DNA of 27,070 nucleotides from an uncultured Bacteroidales bacterium. Its GTDB lineage: Bacteria > Bacteroidota > Bacteroidia > Bacteroidales > UBA932. The number at the start of each line of letters is the position of its first letter. The stretch's first letter is position 1. Made by a program: the position numbers and the translations under genes. The stretch spans positions 1-27,070 of the forward strand of contig CAKULN010000038.1 in assembly GCA_934667175.1 (NCBI GenBank), read 5' to 3'. The notes beneath the pieces were generated by a model. That model was given only the letters and a program-made list of their open reading frames with translations. It ran no database searches and was not told where the DNA came from. This document shows positions 18,191 through 26,759 of the stretch, one piece after another.

Positions 18191-19393
18191 ATGAATATAT
18201 TCGAAAAATCGCTTCTCTCACTATCGCTGTTGGCTTTGGCCTCATGCAGGCCGTACGAGCCGGAAAATTATTTTTTTCTTAATGACTATCACTGGAACTA
18301 TGACTATGAGACGCTTCACGAGTATTTCGGGCCTCAAAAGGGCAACCGTCTCGCTGTGGGCAACGCTGTGCTGATGTACATCTTCTCGCATCCGATGGAC
18401 GAGTTCGAGACCGTTCTGAAGAAGCATTTCGAGGAGTCGGAGAAATACGACATCCCGGTGCTTGTGGAACTTGACGCCATAACATTCTGGGATGATGTGC
18501 CTGAATTGTGGAATTGGTGGGATCCGTCAATGCCTGGTTATGACCCGTCAAACCGTGAGAATGTCGAATGGTCAGGGTGGGGAAGTGAGAATGCCGTGAA
18601 GATCGGTTGGCTTAACTGGGGATCGCAGATTCGTCTGAAGCCTATGGCTAACCTCTTCAGCCCGAAATACCAGGCCGCTGTGCGTGAGAGAATGGACAAA
18701 TTCATGACTTGGACGGCGGAGTGGTACAAGTCGTTGCCTCGTGACAGAAAGTATCTTTTGGGAGGTGTGAAGATCACCGGCGAGCTTGGCTTTGGAGTGA
18801 ACAACTGGTACTATCCGAATGGCAATGATCTGTATGATCTGCCGAAGGAGGATGATCCTACGACTGGAATAGACATGAAAGACATGCCTTCGAGGGGTGT
18901 CGGGCAGATCGGTTATGCGTCGCTTGCTTATTCGGGCCTGAAAACAGAGGGTGAGATCACTCCGGAAGACATCTATGCGATAGAGTCGAAATATTCAGAG
19001 TTCATCGCTGACATCGTGCAGGGATACGGGATTCCGCGTGAGAAGTTGTTCTCTCATTCTGGAGGTGCAGGTGAGGATCTTGCCGCAGCGATCCAAAAAA
19101 ACACTTGCCCGACATGGTCATTCTATTGGGAAGAGGCTGCCGATCCATCCAAGTGTGCGCAGGTGACTGAATATCTCAAGCGCTCCGACGCTCCATATTG
19201 GGGATGCTCGGAGTGGAACATAGGCGACGGAAAGTCGAAGGAGGAATGGACTCAGGCCTTGGAGAATTGTTATTCAATCCCTGGATGCAGGTTCCTTACG
19301 CTTTTCAATTACGGGACAATCTTCGGAAAGGACAGTGAAGGGAGGCTGACCGTGAACGAAGGGGCTGTCGAGGCCATCAACAACAGACGATAA
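18191..19393 (+). CDS. Tandem paralogue 2: lipoprotein, candidate glycoside hydrolase domain without InlB repeat
   Basis: This copy has a lipoprotein leader (SLLALASC, C19) joined almost directly to the core domain (YFFLNDYHWNYDYETLHEYFG). It lacks the InlB-type repeat present in the flanking copies. Core blocks are conserved: PVLVELDAITFWDDVPELWNW, NRENVEW, GWLNWGSQIRLKPMANL, GGVKITGEL (E198), GVNNWYYPNGNDLYD, IGYASL, CPTWSFY and APYWGCSEWNIG (E341). The last block deviates: LFNYGTIFGKDSEG replaces the NVIGNNNGT of the other two copies, so substrate contacts at that end may differ. The true start is ATG 18191; the frame is open upstream only to a TTG at 18182. Function is as uncertain as for copy 1, which it resembles most closely. 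Confidence 0.72.
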   Translation: MNIFEKSLLSLSLLALASCRPYEPENYFFLNDYHWNYDYETLHEYFGPQKGNRLAVGNAVLMYIFSHPMDEFETVLKKHFEESEKYDIPVLVELDAITFWDDVPELWNWWDPSMPGYDPSNRENVEWSGWGSENAVKIGWLNWGSQIRLKPMANLFSPKYQAAVRERMDKFMTWTAEWYKSLPRDRKYLLGGVKITGELGFGVNNWYYPNGNDLYDLPKEDDPTTGIDMKDMPSRGVGQIGYASLAYSGLKTEGEITPEDIYAIESKYSEFIADIVQGYGIPREKLFSHSGGAGEDLAAAIQKNTCPTWSFYWEEAADPSKCAQVTEYLKRSDAPYWGCSEWNIGDGKSKEEWTQALENCYSIPGCRFLTLFNYGTIFGKDSEGRLTVNEGAVEAINNRR

Positions 19394-19403
19394 CTCTTAA
19401 ATT

Positions 19404-20834
19404 ATGAATATGAAATTATTAAAAGTAGTATTAGTTTTATTTGCCGCCAGTCTCCTGTGCGTGTCCTGCTCCAAGAGTGAGGATCCGGGGGCGGTTTCGT
19501 ACACCGTGACGTTCGACACTGACGGAGGGGCGCCGGTCCCGGACCCGGTAACTGTAGAGAAGGGGAAAACTGTCAATGAGCCCGAGGTCATTCCCGCGAA
19601 GGAGGGCTTCACTTTCTCCGGCTGGTTCACTGAAAGCGGGCTCAAATTCAATTTCAAATCCACCCCGGTTACAAAGGACATAACCCTTGTCGCCCACTGG
19701 TGGGCGGGACCGAAGCAGTACGTTCTGATCAATGATTATTCGTGGAAATATAACGAATCTTCGATTGCCGCCACCTTCGGGACTCCGACCGGGAAGGATG
19801 TCTGCGCCGGCGCGAGCGTGCTCATGTTCATGTTCGAGCGTGCCGAGGCGGAGTTCGATGACATAATCAGGCAGCACATCGCCAACGCTGAACAGTACGA
19901 CTGCCCAGTCCTTTTCAATTTCGACCCGATCACGTTCTGGGACACGGCGACAGACATCTGGAATTGGTTTGATCCGTCTAAGCCAGACTACAATCCGGAG
20001 AACAGGGAGAATGTCGAGTGGTACGACTGGGGAAGCGAGCATGCCGTGAAGATAGGATGGCTGAACTGGGGAATGCAGTGCCGTCTCGCACCCATGGCGA
20101 ATCTTTACGGGCCGAAATATCAGGCTGCCGTGAAGAAGCGTTTCAAACGCTATCTGACTATCATCGATGATTGGTACAAGTCTCTCCCGGAAGAGAAAAA
20201 GTACTTGCTTGTAGGCGTTAAGCTTGTCGGAGAATTGGCCGTGGGGGTCAACAATTGGTATTACCCGAATGGTAACGATCTTTATGACAAGGACATAAAG
20301 GATGACCCACTGGGAGGCATCAACATGTATCTGAAGCCGAGTCGTGGAGTGCAGACAATCGGCTACGCCGCCCTGACATATTCAGGGATAAAGACTTCAG
20401 GAACGATTACCGGGGAAGACATCGCCAAACTTGAGGCGAAGTTCACCGATTGGCTGTGCGGGCTCACCGACGGCTTCTCCTTCCCTCGTGAAAAGATTTT
20501 CACGCATGCGGGCGGATGCGACAACGATCTTGACGCCGCCTTGAATCCGAAGAGTTGTCCGTCATGGAGTTTCTACCTTGCGGATGCCGCCGATGCGTCG
20601 AATTTCTCCTATGCCATGGGACTTCTCGACAAGTCGGACGCTCCTTATTGGGCTGTTTCGGAATGGGCCATCGGAGAGAATTCCGCTCCGGCCAACTGGA
20701 CAAGCGGAATAAACAGCGCACTCATGATTGACGGATGCCGTTATGTGAATGTCTGCACGAATGTCATCGGGAACAACAACGGGACAAGCCCTAACCCGAA
20801 GGCTGTTGAAGGAATTAAAGCTTTGATGAAATGA
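19404..20834 (+). CDS. Tandem paralogue 3: lipoprotein with InlB-like repeat and candidate glycoside hydrolase domain
   Basis: The leader MNMKLLKVVLVLFAASLLCV ends at a cysteine pair; C22 followed by SKSEDPG is the likely lipidated residue, and the acidic stretch after it resembles Bacteroidota surface-export signals. An InlB-type repeat follows (YTVTFDTDGG, FSGWFTESG, DITLVAHWW). The core domain has PVLFNFDPITFWDTATDIWNWFD, NRENVEW, GWLNWGMQCRLAPMANL, VGVKLVGEL (E277), GVNNWYYPNGNDLYD, IGYAAL, FPREKIFTHAGG, CPSWSFY, APYWAVSEWAIG (E420) and NVIGNNNGT. Changes such as KLVGEL for KITGEL and RLAPMA for RLKPMA mark it as the more diverged copy. Its stop overlaps the next start (ATGA), so it is translationally coupled to the esterase gene. 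Confidence 0.72.
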   Translation: MNMKLLKVVLVLFAASLLCVSCSKSEDPGAVSYTVTFDTDGGAPVPDPVTVEKGKTVNEPEVIPAKEGFTFSGWFTESGLKFNFKSTPVTKDITLVAHWWAGPKQYVLINDYSWKYNESSIAATFGTPTGKDVCAGASVLMFMFERAEAEFDDIIRQHIANAEQYDCPVLFNFDPITFWDTATDIWNWFDPSKPDYNPENRENVEWYDWGSEHAVKIGWLNWGMQCRLAPMANLYGPKYQAAVKKRFKRYLTIIDDWYKSLPEEKKYLLVGVKLVGELAVGVNNWYYPNGNDLYDKDIKDDPLGGINMYLKPSRGVQTIGYAALTYSGIKTSGTITGEDIAKLEAKFTDWLCGLTDGFSFPREKIFTHAGGCDNDLDAALNPKSCPSWSFYLADAADASNFSYAMGLLDKSDAPYWAVSEWAIGENSAPANWTSGINSALMIDGCRYVNVCTNVIGNNNGTSPNPKAVEGIKALMK

Positions 20835-22810
20835 AAAGAACACTAAGATTATTTTTGCTTCTGCCGCTCCTGCTGTCCGCGAGTCTTGAAGCCAAGGTTG
20901 AGTTACCTGCGATATTCGGAGACCACATGGTGATCCAGCGGAATTCCAAAACCGGACTTTGGGGAACCGCGAAACCCTCCACGCAGGTCTCCGTGACGAC
21001 ATCATGGAACGGACAGGTCTATGACGTGATGTCTGACGCCGCCGGGAAATGGAAGACGGAGATTGCCACACCCTCCGCCGGTGGCCCGTACACCATTACG
21101 ATCAGCGATGGCAAGAAACTGACGCTGAATGATGTCCTTGTCGGTGAGGTGTGGCTCTGCTCCGGTCAGTCGAACATGGAGTACCGCTTCTCTGACAAGC
21201 CTTATGGTTATGAGAAGGCCTTGGAGGACGCCGCGGGGCGTGGAAACATCCGTTTCCTTCACATCGACAACAGAACTTCCTTTGAGCCGGAGGCTGAAGC
21301 GGCGGTAAGATACGGCGGATGGGAGGTCTGTGACAAGGACGCTCTCTTCGATTTCTCTTGCGTGGCTTATTATTTCGGACGGCATCTGGCGGATAGCCTT
21401 AATGTGCCTGTCGGACTAATCGAGTCCGCATGGGGAGCGACCTTTGCCGAGAATTGGGTGAGCAAGGAGTCTCTCTCGACGCTTCCTGATTTCGACAAGG
21501 CTCTTGAGGAACAGGAGGCTTTGCCGAAATCCCGTCCGGAGAGGGACGCGATCTATGATGCCCGTGTTTCGGACTGGTGCCGCGCCATCAGTGAGGGTAA
21601 CAGCATCTCTGACCTTACGGAGGACGGTTGGTCCGAGGTCGATGTTCCGGGGTATCTTGAATATCAGGGTATTAATGAGGACGGGATAATCTGGATGCGA
21701 AAGACCGTCGACATCCCCCGCAGTTGGGCCGGCAAGACCTTGAAGATGGATCTTGAGACCATTGACGACCACGATTTCACTTACTTCAACGGCGTGGAGA
21801 TCGGACACACGGAAGGCTGCTCCTCGATGCGTGACTATACCGTTCCCGCAAATCTGGTAAAGGCCGGCAAGGCCGTCATCAGTGTGCGGATCGTTGACAT
21901 CGTGGGCTACTCCGGATTCAACGGGCGTCCTGACCGCATCAAACTCTCCTGTGGGAAGAAGAGCATTCCTCTTTCCGGCAAGTGGCAGGTCAAGTGTACG
22001 AGAAAGTACAGCGAGATTCCGAAGTTTCCGGACAAGATTGACGGGAATCCGTTCATGCCTTGTGTGCTCTACAATGCTATGATAAACCCACTTCTGGGTT
22101 ATCGTATCAAAGGGGCGATATGGTATCAAGGCGAGTCGAACACCGCCATGCACGAGCAATATTCCTACCTTCTCCAACTCCTTATCCGTGACTGGAGAAA
22201 GCAGTGGGGCTACGACTTTCCTTTCTATGTCGCCCAGTTGGCTTCGCTTTTCCCTGTGCAGAAAGTCGCCGAGGATTTTGACTGGGCCTATCTGCGTGAG
22301 TCCCAGGCTGATGCCCTTCATCTTGAGAATGTCGGACTTGCCGTGCTGACGGATGTCGGGGACGAGTATGACATACATCCGAAGAATAAGTATGACGTGG
22401 GAAGGCGTCTTGCCCTCAATGCGCTTCACGGAGCCTATGGAATGAATATTCCTTACTCAGGGCCTGTGTTCAAGGATTATGTGACCTCAGGCTCGGAGAT
22501 TCGTGTCCGTTTCGACTGTGCGGATGGAGGGTTGGTCGCGATGGATGGCACCAACAGCTCTCCGGCCACTTCGGTCGCGGAGACACTGCGTGGATTCTGG
22601 ATAGCCGGAGGAGACCGTGTCTTCCACAAGGCCGACGCCAGGATAGAGGGAGAGACCGTTGTCGTGACCTGCCCGGATGTGAAATACCCTGTGGCGGTCC
22701 GTTACGGATGGGCGAATTACCCGGACAGCAACCTTTACAATGGAGCCGGGCTTCCTGCTGTTCCGTTCCGCACCGACCGTTGGGCACAGACAACACCTGG
22801 CAATTTCTAA
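20831..22810 (+). CDS. Sialate O-acetylesterase-family (SASA) carbohydrate esterase
   Basis: This 659-aa protein has a cleavable signal peptide (no lipobox; cleavage near EAKV) and should act in the periplasm or outside the cell. It is an SGNH-type esterase. The nucleophile motif is LCSGQSNMEY (S114), followed by GLIESAWGATFAENWVS, the GAIWYQGESN block and the catalytic DEYDIHPKNK (D514, H516). A galactose-binding-like insert (about 265-375; WMRKTVDIPRSWAGKTLKMDLETIDDHDFTYFNGVEIG) splits the fold, as in many family members. SASA proteins remove O-acetyl groups; in plant- or microbe-glycan loci the substrate need not be sialic acid. Context suggests de-acetylation of the rhamnose-containing glycan before glycosidase attack. 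The start overlaps the upstream stop by 4 bp. Confidence 0.9.
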   Translation: MKRTLRLFLLLPLLLSASLEAKVELPAIFGDHMVIQRNSKTGLWGTAKPSTQVSVTTSWNGQVYDVMSDAAGKWKTEIATPSAGGPYTITISDGKKLTLNDVLVGEVWLCSGQSNMEYRFSDKPYGYEKALEDAAGRGNIRFLHIDNRTSFEPEAEAAVRYGGWEVCDKDALFDFSCVAYYFGRHLADSLNVPVGLIESAWGATFAENWVSKESLSTLPDFDKALEEQEALPKSRPERDAIYDARVSDWCRAISEGNSISDLTEDGWSEVDVPGYLEYQGINEDGIIWMRKTVDIPRSWAGKTLKMDLETIDDHDFTYFNGVEIGHTEGCSSMRDYTVPANLVKAGKAVISVRIVDIVGYSGFNGRPDRIKLSCGKKSIPLSGKWQVKCTRKYSEIPKFPDKIDGNPFMPCVLYNAMINPLLGYRIKGAIWYQGESNTAMHEQYSYLLQLLIRDWRKQWGYDFPFYVAQLASLFPVQKVAEDFDWAYLRESQADALHLENVGLAVLTDVGDEYDIHPKNKYDVGRRLALNALHGAYGMNIPYSGPVFKDYVTSGSEIRVRFDCADGGLVAMDGTNSSPATSVAETLRGFWIAGGDRVFHKADARIEGETVVVTCPDVKYPVAVRYGWANYPDSNLYNGAGLPAVPFRTDRWAQTTPGNF

Positions 22811-22829
22811 AGCTTTCATTTTAATATTC

Positions 22830-25097
22830 ATGATTATGAGATTCAAATTGATGTCCGTAACCCTTTCCCTCCTTGCCTCTGTCGTGATGGTGGCGGCTGA
22901 AAAGGATTACACGAAATATGTCGACCCTTTCATCGGAGCGGACGGCGGGGGATATGTCTTCTGCGGAGCCTGTGTTCCGTTCGGAATGGTAAAACTGGGG
23001 CCTGACTGCAACAAACTCACGGAGAACGCTGGTTGGCAGGCCGGCACAGACATCGTGGGCTTCAGCCACACGCATCTTAATGGCTCGGGTGGAGGTTGCA
23101 AGTATGGAAACGTTCTCTTCATGGCGTCTACTGGCGATCTGGACCCCAATGACTATTCTTCCCCTTATTCGTCGGAAAAAGCCGAGGTGGGGATGTTCTC
23201 CGTCAACCTTGACCGCTGGAATGTCTCGGCAAGGCTCTCGGCGTCAGCGCATGCCGGTTTCCATGAATATACTTTCCCGGAATCAGACAATTCCAATATA
23301 TTCGTGGATCTTGGTAAATTCCTTGCTTCCATTGAGATGCAGGAGTTTGTCGGCTCGGAGGTGACCATCCTTTCCGACCATGAGATTCAAGGTTACACCC
23401 GTGTGCGCAACGGTTGGAACTATTCCAAGGCTTACACTGTCTATTTCTATGCGGATTTCGACCGTGCGGCGGATTCTTTCGGAACATGGAAGGAAGGCAG
23501 GAAGGAACCTGGAAGGCGCTGCCAGTCTGACAACAACACCAAATCCGGCGCATGGTTCTCTTATCGGACGAATGCGGGGGACAAGATCCGTGTGAAAGTC
23601 GGAATCTCTTACATGGGGTACAACAAGGCGCGTGAGAATGCCATGGAACTTAAGACTTGGAACATTGAAGACACCAAGTCGCAGGCTGTCAGCGCCTGGA
23701 ATGACATACTTTCACAAGTGGATGTCGAGAGCGGGGACGAAGACAGAAAGAAGATATTCTACTCCTCGATGTACCGCATATTCCTCCAGCCTTCCGATTA
23801 CAACGGAGAGAACCCTGTGTGGAAGACGGATTCGCCGTATTATGGGGATTATCATGCCATTTGGGACACATTCCGTGCGACGCATCCTTTCATAAACCTT
23901 ATCCGGCCTACCATTGGAGGGGAGATGGTGCAGTCTCTGGTTGACATTTACGAGAATGACAAGTACATGCCTGACGCCCGGTCAAGCCACTCTACCGGAA
24001 GAACCCAGGGAGGATCGAATTGCGATATGCTTGTCGCGGACGCATTCGTCAAAGGCATCCGGAATGTCGATTACGAGAAGGCTCTTGACGCGATGATAAA
24101 GGATGCCACCGTGCCGCCCGGAGATGACGAGAGACAGTACGGACGCGGAGGACTGCCTGATTACAACAGGCTTGGATATGTCTCCACCGATTATGAGCGA
24201 GGATGCAGCAGGACTTTTGAATATTCCGCCAATGACTATGCCATAGCGGTTCTGGCCAAGGGGCTTGGAAGAACTGATGTTTACAAGGAATATGTCAGGA
24301 AAGCGTCAAGTTGGAAGAATCTTTGGAATCCCGGAATAAGCAGTTTCGGATTCTCTGGCTTTGCGTGGCCGAGAAACAGCGACGGAACGTGGCTTGACGA
24401 TCCGGAATTCACTGTCTTTTCTTCCGGCTCCTTTGACCACCAGTTCTATGAGACATTCTCGTGGGAACTGTCTTTCTATGTGCCTCACGATGTCAGCGCG
24501 CTCATCGACAAGATGGGGGGAAGAGAAAAATTCATTGACAGGCTGGACACTTATTTCCGAGAGTCCTTCCCGGGCAAGCGAGACGAACTCCTGTTCTACA
24601 CGAAACTGGTGGGCCTGTGCCAGATTTCCAACGAGCCGTGCTTCCTCGTCCCGTCCATGTACGCGTATGTGAACCAACCGTTCAAGACAGCCGAGATTGT
24701 CCGTAGGATACTCGACACCCAGTACACATCCGCAAGGGATGGCGTGCCGGGAAACGATGACTCCGGATCGATGGGAGCCTGGTATGCCTTCCACTGCCTT
24801 GGGTTCTACCCTAACGCTGGACAGGATGTATATCTTATCTCCAGCCCGGTCTTCCCGAAGACCGTGATAAGAATGGAAGATGGCAAGGAACTCACCATTG
24901 TCGCAAAGAATACCTCGGACAGGAACATCTATGTCCAGAGCGCGAGACTAAACGGAAAACCTCTGACCCGCTGCTGGCTCCGTCATAGCGAGATCACCGG
25001 CGGTGGAACCCTGGAATTCGTGATGGGCTCCAAACCGTCCTCCTGGGCTTCCGATGGAGAACTCCCGCCATCCCTGTCAACAACAGACCTCCTGTAG
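22830..25097 (+). CDS. GH92 family alpha-mannosidase-type glycoside hydrolase
   Basis: GH92 enzymes are calcium-dependent inverting exo-alpha-mannosidases. After a signal peptide (MSVTLSLLASVVMVAA) come YVDPFIGADGGGYVFCGACVPFG, DIVGFSHTHLNGSGGG and HAGFHEYTFP of the N-terminal beta-sandwich. The catalytic domain follows with YRIFLQPSDYN, YYGDYHAIWDTFRATHPF, YETFSWELSFYVPHDVSALI and GVPGNDDSGSMGAWYAF. E541 aligns with the usual general acid and D643/D644 with the general-base pair, so it looks active. ATG 22830 (or 22836 in the same frame) is chosen because it gives the signal peptide; the frame is open further upstream but there it overlaps the esterase gene. It is the last gene of the operon and predicts alpha-mannose or a related sugar in the target glycan. 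The exact linkage cannot be read from sequence. Confidence 0.93.
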   Translation: MIMRFKLMSVTLSLLASVVMVAAEKDYTKYVDPFIGADGGGYVFCGACVPFGMVKLGPDCNKLTENAGWQAGTDIVGFSHTHLNGSGGGCKYGNVLFMASTGDLDPNDYSSPYSSEKAEVGMFSVNLDRWNVSARLSASAHAGFHEYTFPESDNSNIFVDLGKFLASIEMQEFVGSEVTILSDHEIQGYTRVRNGWNYSKAYTVYFYADFDRAADSFGTWKEGRKEPGRRCQSDNNTKSGAWFSYRTNAGDKIRVKVGISYMGYNKARENAMELKTWNIEDTKSQAVSAWNDILSQVDVESGDEDRKKIFYSSMYRIFLQPSDYNGENPVWKTDSPYYGDYHAIWDTFRATHPFINLIRPTIGGEMVQSLVDIYENDKYMPDARSSHSTGRTQGGSNCDMLVADAFVKGIRNVDYEKALDAMIKDATVPPGDDERQYGRGGLPDYNRLGYVSTDYERGCSRTFEYSANDYAIAVLAKGLGRTDVYKEYVRKASSWKNLWNPGISSFGFSGFAWPRNSDGTWLDDPEFTVFSSGSFDHQFYETFSWELSFYVPHDVSALIDKMGGREKFIDRLDTYFRESFPGKRDELLFYTKLVGLCQISNEPCFLVPSMYAYVNQPFKTAEIVRRILDTQYTSARDGVPGNDDSGSMGAWYAFHCLGFYPNAGQDVYLISSPVFPKTVIRMEDGKELTIVAKNTSDRNIYVQSARLNGKPLTRCWLRHSEITGGGTLEFVMGSKPSSWASDGELPPSLSTTDLL

Positions 25098-25122
25098 CGG
25101 TTTATAGCAAGAAAAGAACATC

Positions 25123-25170
25123 ACCGCAGTCTCTCCGGCATAGGCCCCTCCTTGCCACTGAGACTGCGGT
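25123..25170. terminator. Terminator-like hairpin between convergent genes
   Basis: ACCGCAGTCTC (25123-25133) and GAGACTGCGGT (25160-25170) are perfect 11-bp inverted repeats with a 26-nt loop, followed by ATTTTC. It lies between the end of the GH92 gene and the end of the opposing ATPase gene, so it may serve as a terminator for either strand. Confidence 0.65.
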
Positions 25171-25220
25171 ATTTTCAGCGGAACTTTCAGGCACCTTTAA
25201 AGACACGGCGAACTGTATAC

Positions 25221-26642
25221 TCACCCGAACAGATCATCCAGAGTCACTTCTTTCTGGACTATGGAATAGTGGACATTCTTTTGTACACCGAAGGTGGTGA
25301 TCATAACAAGATGGATGGCTTTTTTGGTACTGGTCTCTGCCTTGAAGACATTGATTTTGTTGAGCAGTTCTGTCTCGTAGGATTTTGTGATCACATATTC
25401 ATGCTCACTGAACTTTATCCCGCATAGGTCTATGATGCCGTCACGCCTGTCGATCATCAAGTCTATCTGGGCTTTGCCGCCTTTTTCGTCTGTGCCTCTC
25501 CATGAACATTGCCTTGCGGAAATTCCTGAAATTCCCAGTTTCTTCTTGATCTGCTGAACATGATTCATGCAAAGTAGCTCGAATGACATTCCGGCCCAGG
25601 AGCGGTGCGAGGGATTGTCAATTCTGTTGCTCCAGAAATTCTCATCGTCTCCGTAATTGTCTTTGATGAAATCGTAGTAGAACAAAGTGAAAAAATCGCA
25701 TAACCTGTAGATGCAATCTTTCTTGTTCTTCATCCAGTCCTTTGACGAACTGATGAAACCGCAATCCTCAAGTTCCTGCAAAGTTTTGGTCATTTTCCCG
25801 TTTTCCGGTAATCCTGTAGCCATTGATATTTCCTTCCGTGTAAGACCATATCTCTTGGAATGAATGGCTTTGACTATCTTCAAATGTTGCTCCGGATTCT
25901 CGAACAATGATTCATAAAGCCGTGAGAACTCGTCCCAAAGCCTGGCTCTCTTTTTGAAAAAGATGTTATCGATGTTCTGACTTAAACTCAATCCTTTTTC
26001 CATCTTGTCCAGATAATATGGAATTCCTCCCATGATCATATAGCATTCCGCAATGTCCTTGCGTGAAAGAAGCACATGCTTTTGATTCAGGAAATCTTCG
26101 GTTTCCTTTAATGTGAAAGGCTCCAGGAATATTCTTTCAGTGTCGCGGTTGAAAAGTCCTCCTTTGTTGCTGAATATTTTCTTGGTTATCCATGAAGTAG
26201 CTGAACCGCAGACAATCAGCATCAGATCATTCTCACCCGATCCCCATCCATTCCAGAAATTTTCCAATGCGCTGACAAAATCTGATTTTCTTGTCTCCAT
26301 CCATGGGACCTCGTCAAGGAACACCACCTTTTTCCCAGGGTGGGTTATTCCTTGAAGATATCTTTTCAGCAATCTGAAAGCCTCGAACCAATCTTTAGGA
26401 GAGTCAACATCCTCTCCTGAATATTCAATCAGCGCATTCGCGAAGTTCTCTAACTGACGTCGGCTGCTTTTCTTGTAAAGGCCTGTCAGGTAGAAGTCAA
26501 ACAGATTGTTGAAAGTCTGCCTTATCAGAAAAGTCTTGCCAACCCTTCTTCTTCCATATACCACAATGAATTCGGGTGATTCGGATTCATACCTTCTCCT
26601 TAATTCCTGGATTTCTTTTTCTCGGCCGATAATCTGTCCCAT
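25221..26642 (-). CDS. ATPase_2/DUF234-family AAA ATPase
   Basis: This 473-aa protein starts MGQIIGREKEIQEL, then has a Walker A motif GRRRVGKT (30-37) and a Walker B KKVVFLDEVPWM (about 108). The sensor-1-like strand MLIVCGSATSW and a winged-helix segment (LTRKEISMATGLPENGKMTKTLQEL) follow. The C-terminus is a DUF234-type, possibly nuclease-like, region (QCSWRGTDEKGGKAQIDLMIDRRDG; the D-x-x-x-D pattern and ICGIKF-like strand resemble a PD-(D/E)XK fold). Such proteins are very common in Bacteroidota and archaea, often as isolated genes, and their function is unknown. It is convergent with the polysaccharide operon and has its own promoter with repeated motifs, so it is probably independent of that locus. 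Confidence 0.9.
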   Translation of the reverse strand: MGQIIGREKEIQELRRRYESESPEFIVVYGRRRVGKTFLIRQTFNNLFDFYLTGLYKKSSRRQLENFANALIEYSGEDVDSPKDWFEAFRLLKRYLQGITHPGKKVVFLDEVPWMETRKSDFVSALENFWNGWGSGENDLMLIVCGSATSWITKKIFSNKGGLFNRDTERIFLEPFTLKETEDFLNQKHVLLSRKDIAECYMIMGGIPYYLDKMEKGLSLSQNIDNIFFKKRARLWDEFSRLYESLFENPEQHLKIVKAIHSKRYGLTRKEISMATGLPENGKMTKTLQELEDCGFISSSKDWMKNKKDCIYRLCDFFTLFYYDFIKDNYGDDENFWSNRIDNPSHRSWAGMSFELLCMNHVQQIKKKLGISGISARQCSWRGTDEKGGKAQIDLMIDRRDGIIDLCGIKFSEHEYVITKSYETELLNKINVFKAETSTKKAIHLVMITTFGVQKNVHYSIVQKEVTLDDLFG

Positions 26643-26659
26643 GTTTTTTTGCTTTTCTG

Positions 26660-26667
26660 CAAAGATA
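26660..26667 (-). promoter_or_regulatory. -7 promoter element of the ATPase gene
   Basis: On the minus strand TATCTTTG (then C) matches the Bacteroidota -7 consensus TAnnTTTG exactly and lies 17 bp before the ATG at 26642. The -33 region is not clear. One copy of the repeated GATTTAGAC motif (26670-26678) sits immediately upstream, in the promoter spacer. Confidence 0.6.
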
Positions 26668-26669
26668 GC

Positions 26670-26750
26670 GATTTAGACGGTTTTTGTGGCGAAAAATTAG
26701 GATAAGTTGTCTAAATCTGTGAGTTTTTATGGGATTTAGACAGCTTATCC
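26670..26750. promoter_or_regulatory. Operator-like GATTTAGAC repeats with a 51-bp inverted repeat upstream of the ATPase gene
   Basis: GATTTAGAC occurs at 26670-26678 and 26733-26741 on the plus strand and at 26709-26717 on the minus strand. The last two lie in a near-perfect 18-bp inverted repeat: 26700-26717 pairs with 26733-26750 with one T-G mismatch and a 15-nt spacer. The copy next to the -7 element lies where a repressor operator would be expected. Binding by a regulator, possibly the ATPase itself, is inference. Confidence 0.55.
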
Positions 26751-26759
26751 CCTAAAATC

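Noticed and set aside
21416..22429. 337-codon minus-strand open frame antisense to the esterase gene
   Set aside because: Composition-driven shadow of a real gene; the translation has no recognisable domain and the plus strand has clear SGNH motifs.
22740..22829. N-terminal extension of the GH92 frame
   Set aside because: It overlaps the end of the esterase gene and puts a non-leader sequence in front of the signal peptide that starts at 22830/22836.
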